This document shows, piece after piece, positions 9,856 to 21,319 of a stretch of DNA of 64,000 bases. Positions within the stretch are counted from its first letter, which is position 1, and each line of letters starts with the position of its first letter. The DNA is from Coniferiporia sulphurascens. Its lineage: Eukaryota > Basidiomycota > Agaricomycetes > Hymenochaetales > Hymenochaetaceae. The stretch is taken from positions 434,001-498,000 of the forward strand of contig NBBA01000015.1 in assembly GCA_002794785.1 (NCBI GenBank), written 5' to 3'. Position numbers and translations under genes: made by a program. The notes under the pieces are model-generated. The model saw only the letters and a list, made by a program, of their open reading frames with translations. It was not told the origin of the DNA and made no database searches.

Positions 9856-11109
9856 TCAGCCCACGCGTCTCAGAGATTTGAAGTGCTCAACCACGCTAGC
9901 CATCGTAATGCGCTCTTCGGGATCTTTTATCCAGCAGGACTCGCATATACCCCAGATATTTCTCATGCCCTCTGGCCAAGTGTCGAAGGCTTCGGGGTGC
10001 TCAGGATGTCCTCCTTTTTCCACGAAGAGCAGGACTTGCAAATCCATATGAATATCCACATACGGCGTATTCTTCGTCAACAATTCCTTGTGGCACGCAC
10101 GATTAAAACATACACCATCAGTAATAGGAGGATGACTCACAGAAACTGTTATGCCAAATGCCCAAACGTCCGACTCTTTAGAAGGTTTCTTGTACTCCTT
10201 AGAATTGACAATGAGCTCGTAAGCCATCCATCGCGATGTCCCTCCCGGTCCATTGGGAAGTGTAGTGTTACCCCCTAGTGCCGGTTGCGAAAAATTCATC
10301 GCGCGAGAAATGCCAAAGTCGCAAATTACCGAATCCCCAGATTCAGATACTAAAATGTTATCCTTGATAACCGTCTGTCATGAGGCCCGGCGCAAGTTCA
10401 TGAAGAGGATAAACACACAGATTTGATGTCAGAGTGGACTACGTCATTCTCGTGAAGATATGATAATCCATCGGCAATCCCATTAATCTGCATAGTTACC
10501 GTAAGTAAGCAGGCGCGATATATTGAGAAAGTGAAGACGGACCAAATGAATCACATCGCATTCAGGGTGGCTTTTGACATACTTCAATACCGGACCACCT
10601 CCCATCAATTCAGAGACGAGCGACGGAAGACTCGCTCCCTCAAGATGAATAAATCCCGATAACGGAAGGAGGTTCAGATGATCAAGTTTAGACCAGACGT
10701 AAACTTCTTTTGCCGTAACCTGTAATTTTGCAATAAGATAGACTTCAACTTGAATGAAGTCAAGGTCTCATGCCTTTGTTATAACGTCGGAATCGGCAAT
10801 CGTGTATCGCAGTACCTTGACGGCTACCACCACTGGAGCACGTCCAGGGACCTCGTAGATGCCACGGTAAACATCGCCAGAGTGTCCCAAGCCTATGACG
10901 CTCTGGGCCAAGCGATCGAAAGAAACAAGACCCGTAAGATTAAGTCGACTCAGTCCACCAAGCGTCCGATTGAGAAGTTCGTCTGGTGTGGCCGGCGAGA
11001 TCGTTGCGGCCATTTGTTCGAACTGGGCTTCCGGCTTAAGATCGTGCATAATTTCGGTCGGTCCTGTGGGAGAGCTCGGGGTTTCAGCTGGTGATGTGGA
11101 AGGATCCAT
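9856..11109 (-). CDS. Single-domain TKL-like protein kinase, intact
   Basis: Five exons join without a frame break: 11109-10774, 10719-10543, 10487-10419, 10362-10141 and 10086-9856. They give 344 residues. The order of motifs is a glycine loop (GLGHSGDVYRG), VAVKVL with the beta-3 Lys, AKEVYVWSKL with the alpha-C Glu, HSDIKS with the catalytic Asp, CDFGISRA and KESDVWAFGI. All key residues are present, so it should be an active Ser/Thr kinase of the basidiomycete TKL-like expansion; substrates are unknown. Intron 1 uses a GC donor. The gene ends right after the kinase domain, without the cysteine tail of its relatives. It is almost identical from intron 3 onward to the second kinase domain of the gene at 18036-21319, in inverted orientation. 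Confidence 0.85.
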
Positions 11110-13675
11110 GGTGTGTTGGTGAATTGGAGGAGAGGCTGACGGTAAGATACAAGACCCCTGGCCTCTTTTAAGAGATCTGGTTAGGCGCCGCCGTACAACC
11201 AGCGTCAGAAAAGCTACAGCATGTTTGTTAGATTAAACACTTCCACATAACAGACGCGCGCCAATCCTATGTTTGCTATCGGTCCATAGCAAGAAGTTGA
11301 AAGCACAGCAAACAGGTAGCGGGCATCTATCTCCACTGACATTTCAAAATAAAAGAAGGGGACCGGAGACGCCTATGTCTGAATCCCTCCGCCAGCCCCT
11401 TCAGGCAAGATACGTGAACAGAACTGCAGAGATGAAATTGGAAAAGGAGGGCCGACAGTGCCCCAAAAAGCGATTTTTGAGGCTTGAAGAAGTCAGTTGC
11501 AGCCATGCACTGGCGCGTACCCGCAGCTTGGATCTGCATTCCAGCACCCTCGATCGCAGATTTCGGACCGCACGAAGGGCATGGAGTGCTAAGCCTGGCG
11601 CTTGCTCGACACTGCCAGACTCGTTCCATGGCGTGATGTGGGATAAAACTCCTCATTCATTCGGGATAGACGCAGGAGCTCCCCAGAAGCACCTTTTGCT
11701 CCAAGTGCATATGCAAAGCAGACCGGCTTCAGCGCTCCGCGCAACACGTATTTGCAAGACATAGAAAAAAATTCGAAGATGAGGGAGCTTCTGGAGAAAA
11801 CCAGTGTCAATAATCGTCGGAGCGCTTGCTGTGATAGCTATCTTGCTGCATGAAGCTCAGGTGCATGTAGCGTCAAATGGAATCCTGCACGCCCCCCGCG
11901 GTCGTCTAAGCGCCACTATATCTTTTCCACCTGACTCAATTGAGGAATACATCACACACGAGCCAGGAACGCCTCTCGGTAACTGCTATCGTATTTCTGA
12001 GCGGTTGCGAGAAAGAAAAACTTCAACAGGAGGCCATGTTCACATGGTTCCCGCGGACTTGGGGTAGTGTTGTATTCCTGGAACGAAGTGGAAGTTTAGG
12101 GCGGTTGGCAGACGCTGGTGGTGCTGGCAGAAGTCCATCGTAGCACCGTGTTGTGACATGTACAGGAGCGGTCGGGAATCCGATGAGAAGCGATCGTCGC
12201 GCCATAACAGCCCGTCTCAATTCAGTGCTAACGCACGATTGCAAGAGAGGACACACGGTCAAAGGAAGCCTGCCACCCGGATCCGCAAACAGCTTCCTTC
12301 CCGTCCTACGTCCCTTGAGATTTGGCCAAGGCGGAGGCAGGGGATGTGAGGCTTGTGTGAACAATGCTGAGGCCTAGATTCACAACAGCACAATGGTAGG
12401 AGTCGTCGAAACATTGGCCCGGAGGTGAGCTTGTTTTCAAGATCTGCGTGGCACAATAACCTGTTGATAAATGTATCATCATAACAAGAGTTCCGCACCG
12501 GATGTCGTACACCCAGACGAACAACTTTCTATCCCGGATATCCATATGTACGGTACGCAGGCAAGAGGCGGGGAACACATGCCGGAGGAGCCGCCTACAA
12601 TTTTCGTGACTGGCGAAGACGACAAGATGCCGCAATGCGGAGTCAGGGAGCTGCATTATGCCGGCCTGTGTCACGATATTCCTTGCACAGTTGTCACGGG
12701 GCGGGAAGGGGGAGTTTCATTTGGAGGAAAGTGCTGGGGATCTCGTTGATTGAGACAAATATTAATGCAGACACAGCATTAACTTTGCTAATGTGTCCAT
12801 CCAGAAGAAGAAGAAAAGTCACCAACATGCGATTGACGCGCTCGGGTAGCAGCTAGATCTCGTTTCGGATTCTCCTCTTTGGCTTTTGAGCCGTACTCAT
12901 ACTAGTGCCGTAGTTCTCTTAGTTATAAAATGATTTACTAACTGGGGTAGATAACAACTTGGCCTGGACCATTGTAGTAGCAGATGCAAGGCCATGATGG
13001 AGTGGTTCATGCGCTCTACGAGTTTAGGTAAGTCTCTGGAGACTCTGGGAACAACCCGAAGATGCGAATCCATAACTCGAGAGCTGACCTTCGCCTCTTT
13101 CGGTTCGGACCTTCAAGTCGAGGGCCCTTTTTTTAACGTGTACATGTATCTCGTGATTTATGTCCCATGGTCACCCGATTGGCCGAGAACAAGCAATGGT
13201 TTCTTTGGATATCCTGCTCGCGGGGTAAGATCAATGCCACTGCCAATACTAGTAAGTTCACCAGCTTGTGGCCTGTCCTTGATGAGCCGAAATCGTTACC
13301 CACCAGGACAATTATAATTAGGTTTACATTTTCCGCCTCTATCCCATTGGACTTTCTTCATACGCTCACATCAATGATCAGAGGACTGAGCGGGTAGGAA
13401 TCCTATGTGAGCGTCCTCCTCAGTCTTGATCTTAGTTACTTGAGGAACAGAAGGCACTTTCTTCCCTTTACGGGGCAGGATATATCGATGTGCCCGGGGT
13501 GCCCATCCGTGTACTGCGCTTCGTGTACGAAATTCCGTAAATTCATTTGTCCAAGTTAAGGGCCCCACGATGCAGCCCATTGACACTGGTCCGAAGTGTA
13601 CATTAACCCCTGACTAGTCCCCATTAAAAATCGCCTCCCGTCACGCACTCTTCTCCCTTGCACTCGGTCTAGTTC
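11110..13675. other. 2.5-kb gap between divergent kinases
   Basis: Short open frames exist on both strands, but none has a recognisable motif, codon bias or consistent splice sites. The region is the shared upstream of the minus-strand kinase (start 11109) and the plus-strand kinase (start 13676), so it must hold both promoters. Confidence 0.4.
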
Positions 13676-15695
13676 ATGCCTCGGGACCTTGAAGTCGAAT
13701 ATGAAGGATTCATCGGACCGTCTAACCTGTCGAAGAAAAATGAAGAACTCCTTAGCCTGTCACTCACCAAGCTCGTGAATTTTAACATTACAGGACGTGT
13801 CACTTTTACGCGCTCGATTTCCCCGAAACACGGAGGTGGCTTCGCCGATGTCCACACTAGTGTTTATGAGTCCCCCGACCGTGGTGAATTGACCGTAGCC
13901 ATCAAGTGTCTACGTCAAATAGGCCAGGACAGTTTTATCGCAAAGGTGTGAAAATCGCTAAAAGCCCGATAGGCCCGGCGGCACCGACCTAGTATTAACT
14001 TGGAATTGTAGATTGCGGCTAAAGAAATTTATATATGGTCTAAACTCATTCACGATAATCTTCTTCGTCTGGAAGGTTTTATCATCGAAGCAGAACATAA
14101 CCTTCCATCACTCGTTTCTGAATGGATGGATAATGGCACTGTGTTGAAGTATGTCAAGGGCCACCCCAATTGCGACGTAGTACATTTGGTTCGTCCTTTC
14201 GTTTTGTTTTACTGTATGCTCCAATCGCAATATCCATGCGGATCTCAGGGACAGCTGAGGGGCTGTCATATCTCCATGATAACGGCGTGATACACTCAGA
14301 TATAAAATCCGTGCGCTAATATTACTTTGATATGGGCTCGTTCAATGACTAACAAAGATGTCAAGAGCAATGTATTAGTTAACTCCTCCGGCAATGCCGT
14401 GATATGCGATTTTGGGATTTCTCGAGCAACAAACGCCACGCAATCCGCGTTGGGTGGAAACCCTACAGCCCCTGGTGGGCCAGGGGGGAGTATCCGATGG
14501 ATGGCACACGAATTGATCGCGGAAGCCAATATATACACGAAGCACACTAAGGAATCAGATGTTTGGGCGTTCGGTATGACAGCATATGTGAGCTGCGTCC
14601 CGCCGTTTATCATGATTGCCTGAAATATCAACCACTACCCAAGGAACTTATGACAAAGGGCCTACCCTATGCGGATATTATCAATAATATCCAGGTCCAG
14701 CTTGCTATATCGAAAGGAACACTCCCATCTCGGCCACCATCATTTGAAGTGTGGCCAAAGGGTGGGCTGCAGGTCTGGGACTTGATGCAATCCTGCTGGA
14801 ATTTAAAGCCTCAGTTTCGTATTTCCATGGCCAATGTCGTCAAAGAATTAAACGCCTTAAAGTGTGTCCGCATATACCCCGTACAGACTGCTTTTCTATT
14901 ATTAAATCGACGTACTCTCAGGTCTGAGCTTGATTCCGAGACTTTAGGGATGGAGGAGATGTCCTCTACCAGTTCACCTGTCCCCAAGGGATTCTCAAAT
15001 GATCAAACGGGTCGTGGGACACATCATGCAGAGGAAGGCGTTTTATCTCCTGTAGACAAAGGAATTGAACAGAGGAATGATCCTGACCTTACTGCTGTCA
15101 TTATGGAAGGAGAATCGTTCAATCCAGAAGGCGAGGATTCGGGACTAACGAGGTACGTCAGATGAGACAAAGTCTATAGTTTTTTCACAGTAGCTCTGAG
15201 ACATTCCCAGTTTCACTCAAGTCGCCAAAACCCAAGAGCAAGAGGAAATGACCTCCGATGACACTGTAGTGCTTAATGGTTCCCTGCCCATTCAAAACAA
15301 CCTTCCCTCTGTTCTCCCTGTGGAAGATACCCCGGAAACATACGTCGAAGAGCCAACACTATCAGTGTACGTTGATAAGAGTTTGAATCTTGTGAATCGC
15401 TTTGGTAGAGCTGATACATCTGCAGGATCGCACGAGACTTCGGGATTAAGGGAGCAGAAAAATCGTCTTCCAATGATTTAATCTCTCCGAAGACTCCAAG
15501 TCTACCCTTGCTTATGGCCGGTGCGGCTGCCGGGGGGATGTTCGTGAGCATGAGGGCGCCGTAAATGGCGCTGAAGAGGGGAAATTCATACCTTCCCCCG
15601 AGAAGCCCCGTGTCACCCCGAAAGAGACGAAACGTTTTATACCGTGGCTTTTATCGACAGTTTTCGGGGGTTGCTCAAGCTTACTCTGTCGCTAG
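13676..15695 (+). pseudogene. TKL-like kinase with C-terminal tail, probably damaged
   Basis: The exon plan matches the intact kinases: 13676-13945, 14012-14188, 14242-14310, 14366-14587, 14644-14861 and then tail exons. Domain residues are intact (VAIKCL, AKEIYIW, HSDIKS, CDFGISRA, KESDVWAFGM). Two faults are visible. The acceptor of intron 2 reads CGG at 14239-14241 where relatives have CAG or TAG. The tail needs a one-base shift near the G6 run at 15532-15537 to reach the conserved end FGGCSSLLCR (stop 15693-15695). The tail is otherwise acidic and Ser/Thr-rich, split by phase-2 introns at the same points as in the tandem kinase. It may be a recent pseudogene, or the G-run shift may be a sequencing error. 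Confidence 0.7.
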
Positions 15696-15959
15696 CTAAT
15701 TGCCACCGGCACATCCAATAAATACTCTTCATTGCATGGAGTTTATACCATAGTACCCTCTTTCGTGCGTAGTAAAAGTACACCCTACTATCAATTTGTC
15801 AAGTCAACAAACTCCACAGAGTTTGATGATTAATGATTGTGGTTCACACTTCGATTGCTCGATTGGCCCTTGTGAAGTCTTTCCATTCGGATAACAGTCT
15901 GTGTCATTACCAACTGCTAGCAAGGGCCGTGCGCATACGTCTCACCAGAAAATGGGGCC

Positions 15960-16450
15960 CACGTTGCGTCAACTGTGGTTTCCACTTAATGCAGTTTGTG
16001 AGGCATTCGTTGCACAGACGCGAATTATGGCATTTTTAGAAGAGGTAACCAGCACGTTGTCCCTAGCAGCCAATTGTAATGCCTGAGGTGACGATTCGGA
16101 AGAGCCTCCGAGTCGGAACCTTACAGATTTAATGTCCAAATGTATTTTAATATTGCACCCCAATTATAAAGGCACTGCCAGTCCTTTAGCAATCCCGAGG
16201 AAATAACGATTGCCGCGGTCAAGTGCAATAATACAAAAAATAAAGAAACTAAGACTCAATGTATCACATCGCATTTGGACTGTCGTCTGGCATGTGTACT
16301 TCAGGATTGGTCCATTCTCCATCCATTCAGAAATAACTTGAAGCAATGATGGAAGAGCGTGTCTATCTTCGATAATAGTAAAGCCCTCTAGAGAAGGAGG
16401 TTTAAACGGAAAAGATCAACCAGATATAGAGTTCTTTTGCTGCACTCTGC
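15960..16450 (-). pseudogene. Kinase fragment on the minus strand
   Basis: The fragment reads AAKELYIW, then VISEWMENGPILKY, a damaged HxDIKS (HLDIKS) and RDNVLVTSSKNAI. The DFG segment is garbled and the frame then decays (CATNASQTALSGN). It corresponds to exons 2-4 of the neighbouring kinases. Neither the glycine loop nor the C-lobe after the activation segment is present. Frames are shifted between blocks, so it is a relic. Confidence 0.7.
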
Positions 16451-17149
16451 AATATTCAGATCCGGCTTCAAGGTTCTGACTTGGAGGCACTGACGGACCG
16501 GAAACAGAGGACTCGAAGGAACGTGCTGGACCCGCTCTTCGACATTCGTGTGCTAACGAAAAGCCATCCTTTCCCCATCAGGCTGAATTGGCGAGCCTGA
16601 AAGGGATTGGGCGTCCATTGTGACTTGTACTCTTGAAAAACGCAGGCGATCTTCCAGGCAGTACGTACGTCGTCACTACGTCCACATACGCCGAGCGCGT
16701 CTCGCCCGCCCCCGGCACATCGACAGAGCAACTCACGCATCCAGTAGACAACAGTATCTCCAAAGGGTCTGAACCCTATAAGTGCATGTTTAACGGAGCA
16801 CATGCCCCGGAGAGGTGTTGATGGTAAGGTTCAATCCCCCAGGTAAATCAAAAGTGGCTCCCAAATGTGATCACATACTGATATGCAGCACCGCGAGGCA
16901 GTCTGTAACGTAAGCCTCGAGGTCGAGAAATTTCACATACGTAGGACATTGACCGGCTGCAACACAGGGCTCTTGAATCGAGATTAACGCTGTATTAACG
17001 CTGACTCGACACGTCGAATTGGTTCCGCAGAGAGGTGGGGAAAGGCTCTTGAACGGACGGGATAAGACGCAAGAGTCCCGTAATCATGATCAGAGGACCG
17101 GAAGCTGCAAGGAGGAGGGACCATGTAGAACCATGGATTGAGCCAGGGG
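16451..17149. other. Gap between kinase relics
   Basis: I see no gene or repeat that I can support in this stretch. Confidence 0.35.
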
Positions 17150-17367
17150 TCATTGCACTGCCAGTGCATGAGGCTGAAATGATGAATCAACAGCTGTTGT
17201 GCAGAGGGTTACAGTTGTGAAGATACTGTAATCAATGGTGCTAAAGAGGAGAAACGCACGCTGCCACCTAAATGCCCCATATCATCCCGAAAGAGACGAA
17301 ACGTTCTAATTGGTGAATTCTGTTGAGATTCTTTAGCAGCTGTTTAAAGATTCTGCTTTGCTTGTAA
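17150..17367 (+). pseudogene. Orphan kinase C-terminal tail
   Basis: About 200 bp match the last coding part of the damaged kinase ending at 15695: AATGGNGCTNAAGAGGNGAAA, then CCCGAAAGAGACGAAACGTT. The relic ends with LLRFFSSCLKILLCL before a TAA at 17365-17367. This matches the end of the intact tandem kinase (LARFFGGCLKILLCQ). A stop codon lies between the two conserved parts. No kinase domain precedes it on this strand, so it is a relic of a gene of which only the 3' end survives. Confidence 0.65.
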
Positions 17368-18035
17368 ATAGCATTAACGTGTGAGAGCAAGGCAGCTAAT
17401 GTTGAGACAGTTGCTACCGATTGGTTAACATGTTTATAAAAATTTAAAGAATTTAAAAGACAAGCTACATGCTACCAGTGGGGCTGTGCATCCATTGGTA
17501 TTGGGCCGGTAGTTTATTAATATAATAGATTATGTAAACTCATCCATCGTCACAGGATGGACTCGGATATTTGTCATGTGGCATCAAGCAATTCCAGCCA
17601 GGTGATTGGAAGGCCAAGAAGCGTTCCATATGCGTAAGTCAGGTTCTTCAAAATAGCGCTGGTCCTAACCTGACTTAGTAACATGGTCGGCTCCAGATCG
17701 CAAAAAAATTATCCTCTACAGTAGCATGGCGTTGTTTTCTGGTCTTCTAAGCACACTGGCATGGTCCGCGGCCCAACCATTGAGTACAATATATAAAGCT
17801 ACTTTGGCCTGTATTTTTCTATTTAGGTAGTATGCACGGCAAGCGCCTTTTTCGAGAGCCTCTGTACCTTTTAAATGAGGCTGGCGTCCCCAAAACCTGA
17901 TTCATCCTTGAGGCCCCTCCGAAGCACAAGTGGTGACTTGGAATACCGACAATCCACGCACCCTCTTTGGCGGCCCAGCCAAACACTTGTAACTCCCCAA
18001 CAAAAGGGAATCACTAGTGTTCCTCATTCCTCATC
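17368..18035. other. Upstream region of the tandem kinase
   Basis: About 670 bp without a supported gene. It precedes the start codon of the tandem kinase and should include its promoter; I can pick out no certain element. Confidence 0.4.
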
Positions 18036-21000
18036 ATGACTTCGGAAAATGATTCTGAAGGATCAATTTCTCCAGCCCAACTTGAACAAGATGATGAAGA
18101 ACTTCTTCAAAAGACTGTCAAAGAGCTCAGTCGGTTTGATCTCACAGAATATATTCACTTTGATCCCTCCGTGCTGCCTATCGCTGGAGGTGGCTTCGGT
18201 GATGTCTTCAAATGTGTCTACAGATCACCTCTTTATAACATGACGGTTGCAGTCAAGCGTCTACGCTTTCACAAACACCCCGGCATTGCGAAGGTAAGTG
18301 GATACAAATTTCTAAATGAGTACTATCTCAACGGACAACTACCTAGATCACAGCAAAGGAAATTTATATCTGGTCTGAGCTGGTGCATCCGAACATCGTC
18401 CGGTTTTTAGGCTATATTCTTGACGTGAATGGACTCCCACTAATCATCTCTGAATGGATCGAGAATGGGTCGGTGTTAGAGTACGTAAAAAACAACATCA
18501 ACTGTGATGTGATACATTTGGTACGTCTCCTTCTCTTGTCTTCGTGACGTCTGACATTGATGACTAGGTAGATTCTCGGTATTGCTGAGGGACTAGCATA
18601 CATCCATGGGAAGGATATAGTGCATGGAGACATTAAATCCGTATGTTTGACTCTTGATATGATGATATCGCACTATTGCTTACAATCATTTATCAACAAG
18701 GACAACGTCCTCGTTAATGCGTCCGGTGATGCTGTAATCTGCGACTTCGGAATCTCCCGGGCGATGGATGTCATCACACTTGGAGGGAATACCACAAATC
18801 CAAACGGACCAGGGGGATCGACTAGATGGGTGGCCCACGAGCTGATTGTCAATTATGATATATATAGGAAGTTCACCAAAGAATCCGATGTCTGGGCGTT
18901 CGGCATGACCGTTTACGTGGGTTCTGTTGCTTCTGAAGTTCGCAGTATGGGAGAATAAATCTTACTTCCGAAAAAGGAACTTTTGGCAAGGGAGTATCCA
19001 TATGCGCATATTAACCTGGAGCTCCAAGTCGCAATGGCTGCGACACGTAAAGAACTTCCTTCCCCTCCAAAATCCTTCGAGACCTGGCCAGAGAATTACC
19101 GGAAAGCCTGGGAGCTATGCAAATCATGCTGGGACTTCGATCCCAAGAGGCGCATTTTGATGACCGACGCCGTTAAGGAACTGGTGTCCTTGGGGTGAGT
19201 AGTATTGTTCGGACATCGTCAATACGTTGCTTGCTAAGAATACCGGCATGTCTCAAGTCGTACCCCTGCATCAGTTGGCGCTCCGCAACCCGGTGGCCAT
19301 AAAGTCTTAACTTCATCAGCGCCTCGGCAAACCCTTAACGTTTTCCCAGAATCTCAGTATGAAGAAACGGTCGCGTCGATCTCACCTACTAGATCTACTG
19401 CAGGTCTTCTCACAGCACCAACCGAAATCATGCGTGATCCTAAGCCAGGAGCTCAGTTTGAACAAATGGCCGGAACGATCTCCCTGGCCACACCAGAAGA
19501 GCTTCTCAATCGGATGCTTGGTGGACTAAGTCGACTTAATCTTACGGGTCTTGTTTCTTTCGAGCGCTCGGCCAAGAATGTAGGACATTCTGGTGATGTA
19601 TACCGTGGCACCTACGAGCACCCTAAACGTGGCCCAGTGGCGGTAGCCGTTAAGGTACTGCGATACATGATTGCCGATTCCGACTTTATGACAAAGGCAT
19701 GGGACCTTGACTTCATTCAATTCAAAGTCGATCTTATTGGAAATTTACAGGTTACGGCAAAACAAATCTACACCTGGTCCAAACTTGATCATCTAAATCT
19801 CCTTCCGTTTTCGGGCTTTGTCATCGAGAAAGGAAGTCTTCCGTTACTCGTCTCCGAATGGATGGAGGGTGGTCCGGTATTGGAGTATGTCCAAAAACAC
19901 CCTGAATGCGATGTGATTCATTTGGTCCGTCTTCACTTTCTCATTATATTGCACCTGCTTACGGCAACTATGCAGATTAATGGGATCGCCGAGGGGTTAT
20001 CATATCTTCACATGAATGACGTGGTTCACTCTGACATCAAATCTGTGTGTTTATCCTCTTCATGAACTTGCGCCGGGCCTCATGACAGACGGTTATCAAG
20101 GATAACATTTTAGTATCTGAATCTGGGGATTCGGTAATTTGCGACTCTGGCATTTCTCGCGCGATGAATTTTTCGCAACCGGCACTAGGGGGTAACACTA
20201 CACTTCCCAATGGACCGGGAGGGACATCGCGATGGATGGCTTACGAGCTCATTGTCAATTCTAAGGAGTACAAGAAACCTTCTAAAGAGTCGGACGTTTG
20301 GGCATTTGGCATAACGGTTTCTGTGAGTCATCCTCCTATTACTGATGGTGTATGTTTTAATCGTGCGTGCCACAAGGAATTGTTGACGAAGAATACGCCG
20401 TATGTGGATATTCATATGGATTTGCAAGTCCTGCTCTTCGTGGCACACGGAGGACATCCTAAGCCCCCCAAAACCTTCGACACTTGGCCAGAGGGCATGA
20501 GAAATATCTGGGGTATATGCGAGTCCTGCTGGATAAAAGATCCCGAAGAGCGCATTACGATGGCCAGCGTTGTTGAGAAGCTGAAGGCCATAAGGTACGC
20601 GGGTTTCCGGACATTGAATCGCATAATGCCCTGATACAAAGTTGACACATCCTAGTTCCACGGAAGAAAGTGATCCACCTCCTGTGAGCAAAGAGGGTGG
20701 ACAAGGGATCGATGTAGATCCCAATATAAGAGCTAAGGATCTAACGGGGTGCGTTGAATGGGATCAGATCGTGCAATCGTCGCTAAAACATCTACAGTTC
20801 CACGCTGGTACATGAGGTCCAGGATCAAAGGAAGATACTCGAAATTGAGTCGGATGTTGATAACGGCTCCCCGCGTACTCAGGCGGACCTTGAGACGCAT
20901 CGTCCGGAAGAACCAGTTGCGGCATCCGTAGCCGGAGACTCAAGCGTAAAGACCGAATCCGATAATAATGTTGACTCTCAAATTATTCCTGAGGTTCCTG

Positions 21001-21319
21001 GGGCCGAAGACCACCCTGAGATAGTCACTGAGGAGCTGACGGCGCTGACGTACGTCGACCGTACCGATCTTGTTGACAGGATTAACGTGTCTACAGATTC
21101 GTGCAAGCAGAAGAGCCGCCCCTTACCAAATCGATCCTTCCGGAGGCTCAAGTCCCCATACCGCCCACAGGGACATCTACTGAGGGAAGTGGTAATGAGG
21201 GCGCTACTAGCGTTTCTGAGAAGAAGGATGCGCCCCCTTCCGACTCGCCTCCCGATCGTTCTAAGGGATCTCTGGCGAGATTTTTCGGCGGGTGCTTAAA
21301 GATTTTGCTTTGTCAATAG
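18036..21319 (+). CDS. Tandem (two-domain) TKL-like kinase with cysteine tail, intact
   Basis: Thirteen exons join in frame (2625 nt, 874 residues): 18036-18293, 18347-18520, 18572-18640, 18701-18916, 18977-19194, 19258-19696, 19751-19924, 19976-20044, 20101-20322, 20377-20594, 20656-20748, 20798-21049 and 21097-21319. Domain 1 is canonical: GGGFGDVF, VAVKRL, AKEIYIW, HGDIKS-DN, CDFGISRA and ESDVWAFGM. A phase-2 intron (19195-19257) leads into a linker and domain 2: GHSGDVYRG, VAVKVL, HSDIKS. There the alpha-C Glu is Gln (AKQIYTW) and DFG is DSG, so domain 2 is probably weak or a pseudokinase. An acidic tail ends in LARFFGGCLKILLCQ, which may attach to membrane through the cysteines and hydrophobic residues. 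The alternative is two separate genes. However, no stop or in-frame start separates the domains and the phases match. Confidence 0.8.

Noticed and set aside
11273..11764. 163-codon plus-strand frame in the 2.5-kb gap between kinases
   Set aside because: No recognisable domain; opposite-strand frames of similar length overlap it, so coding potential is not shown.
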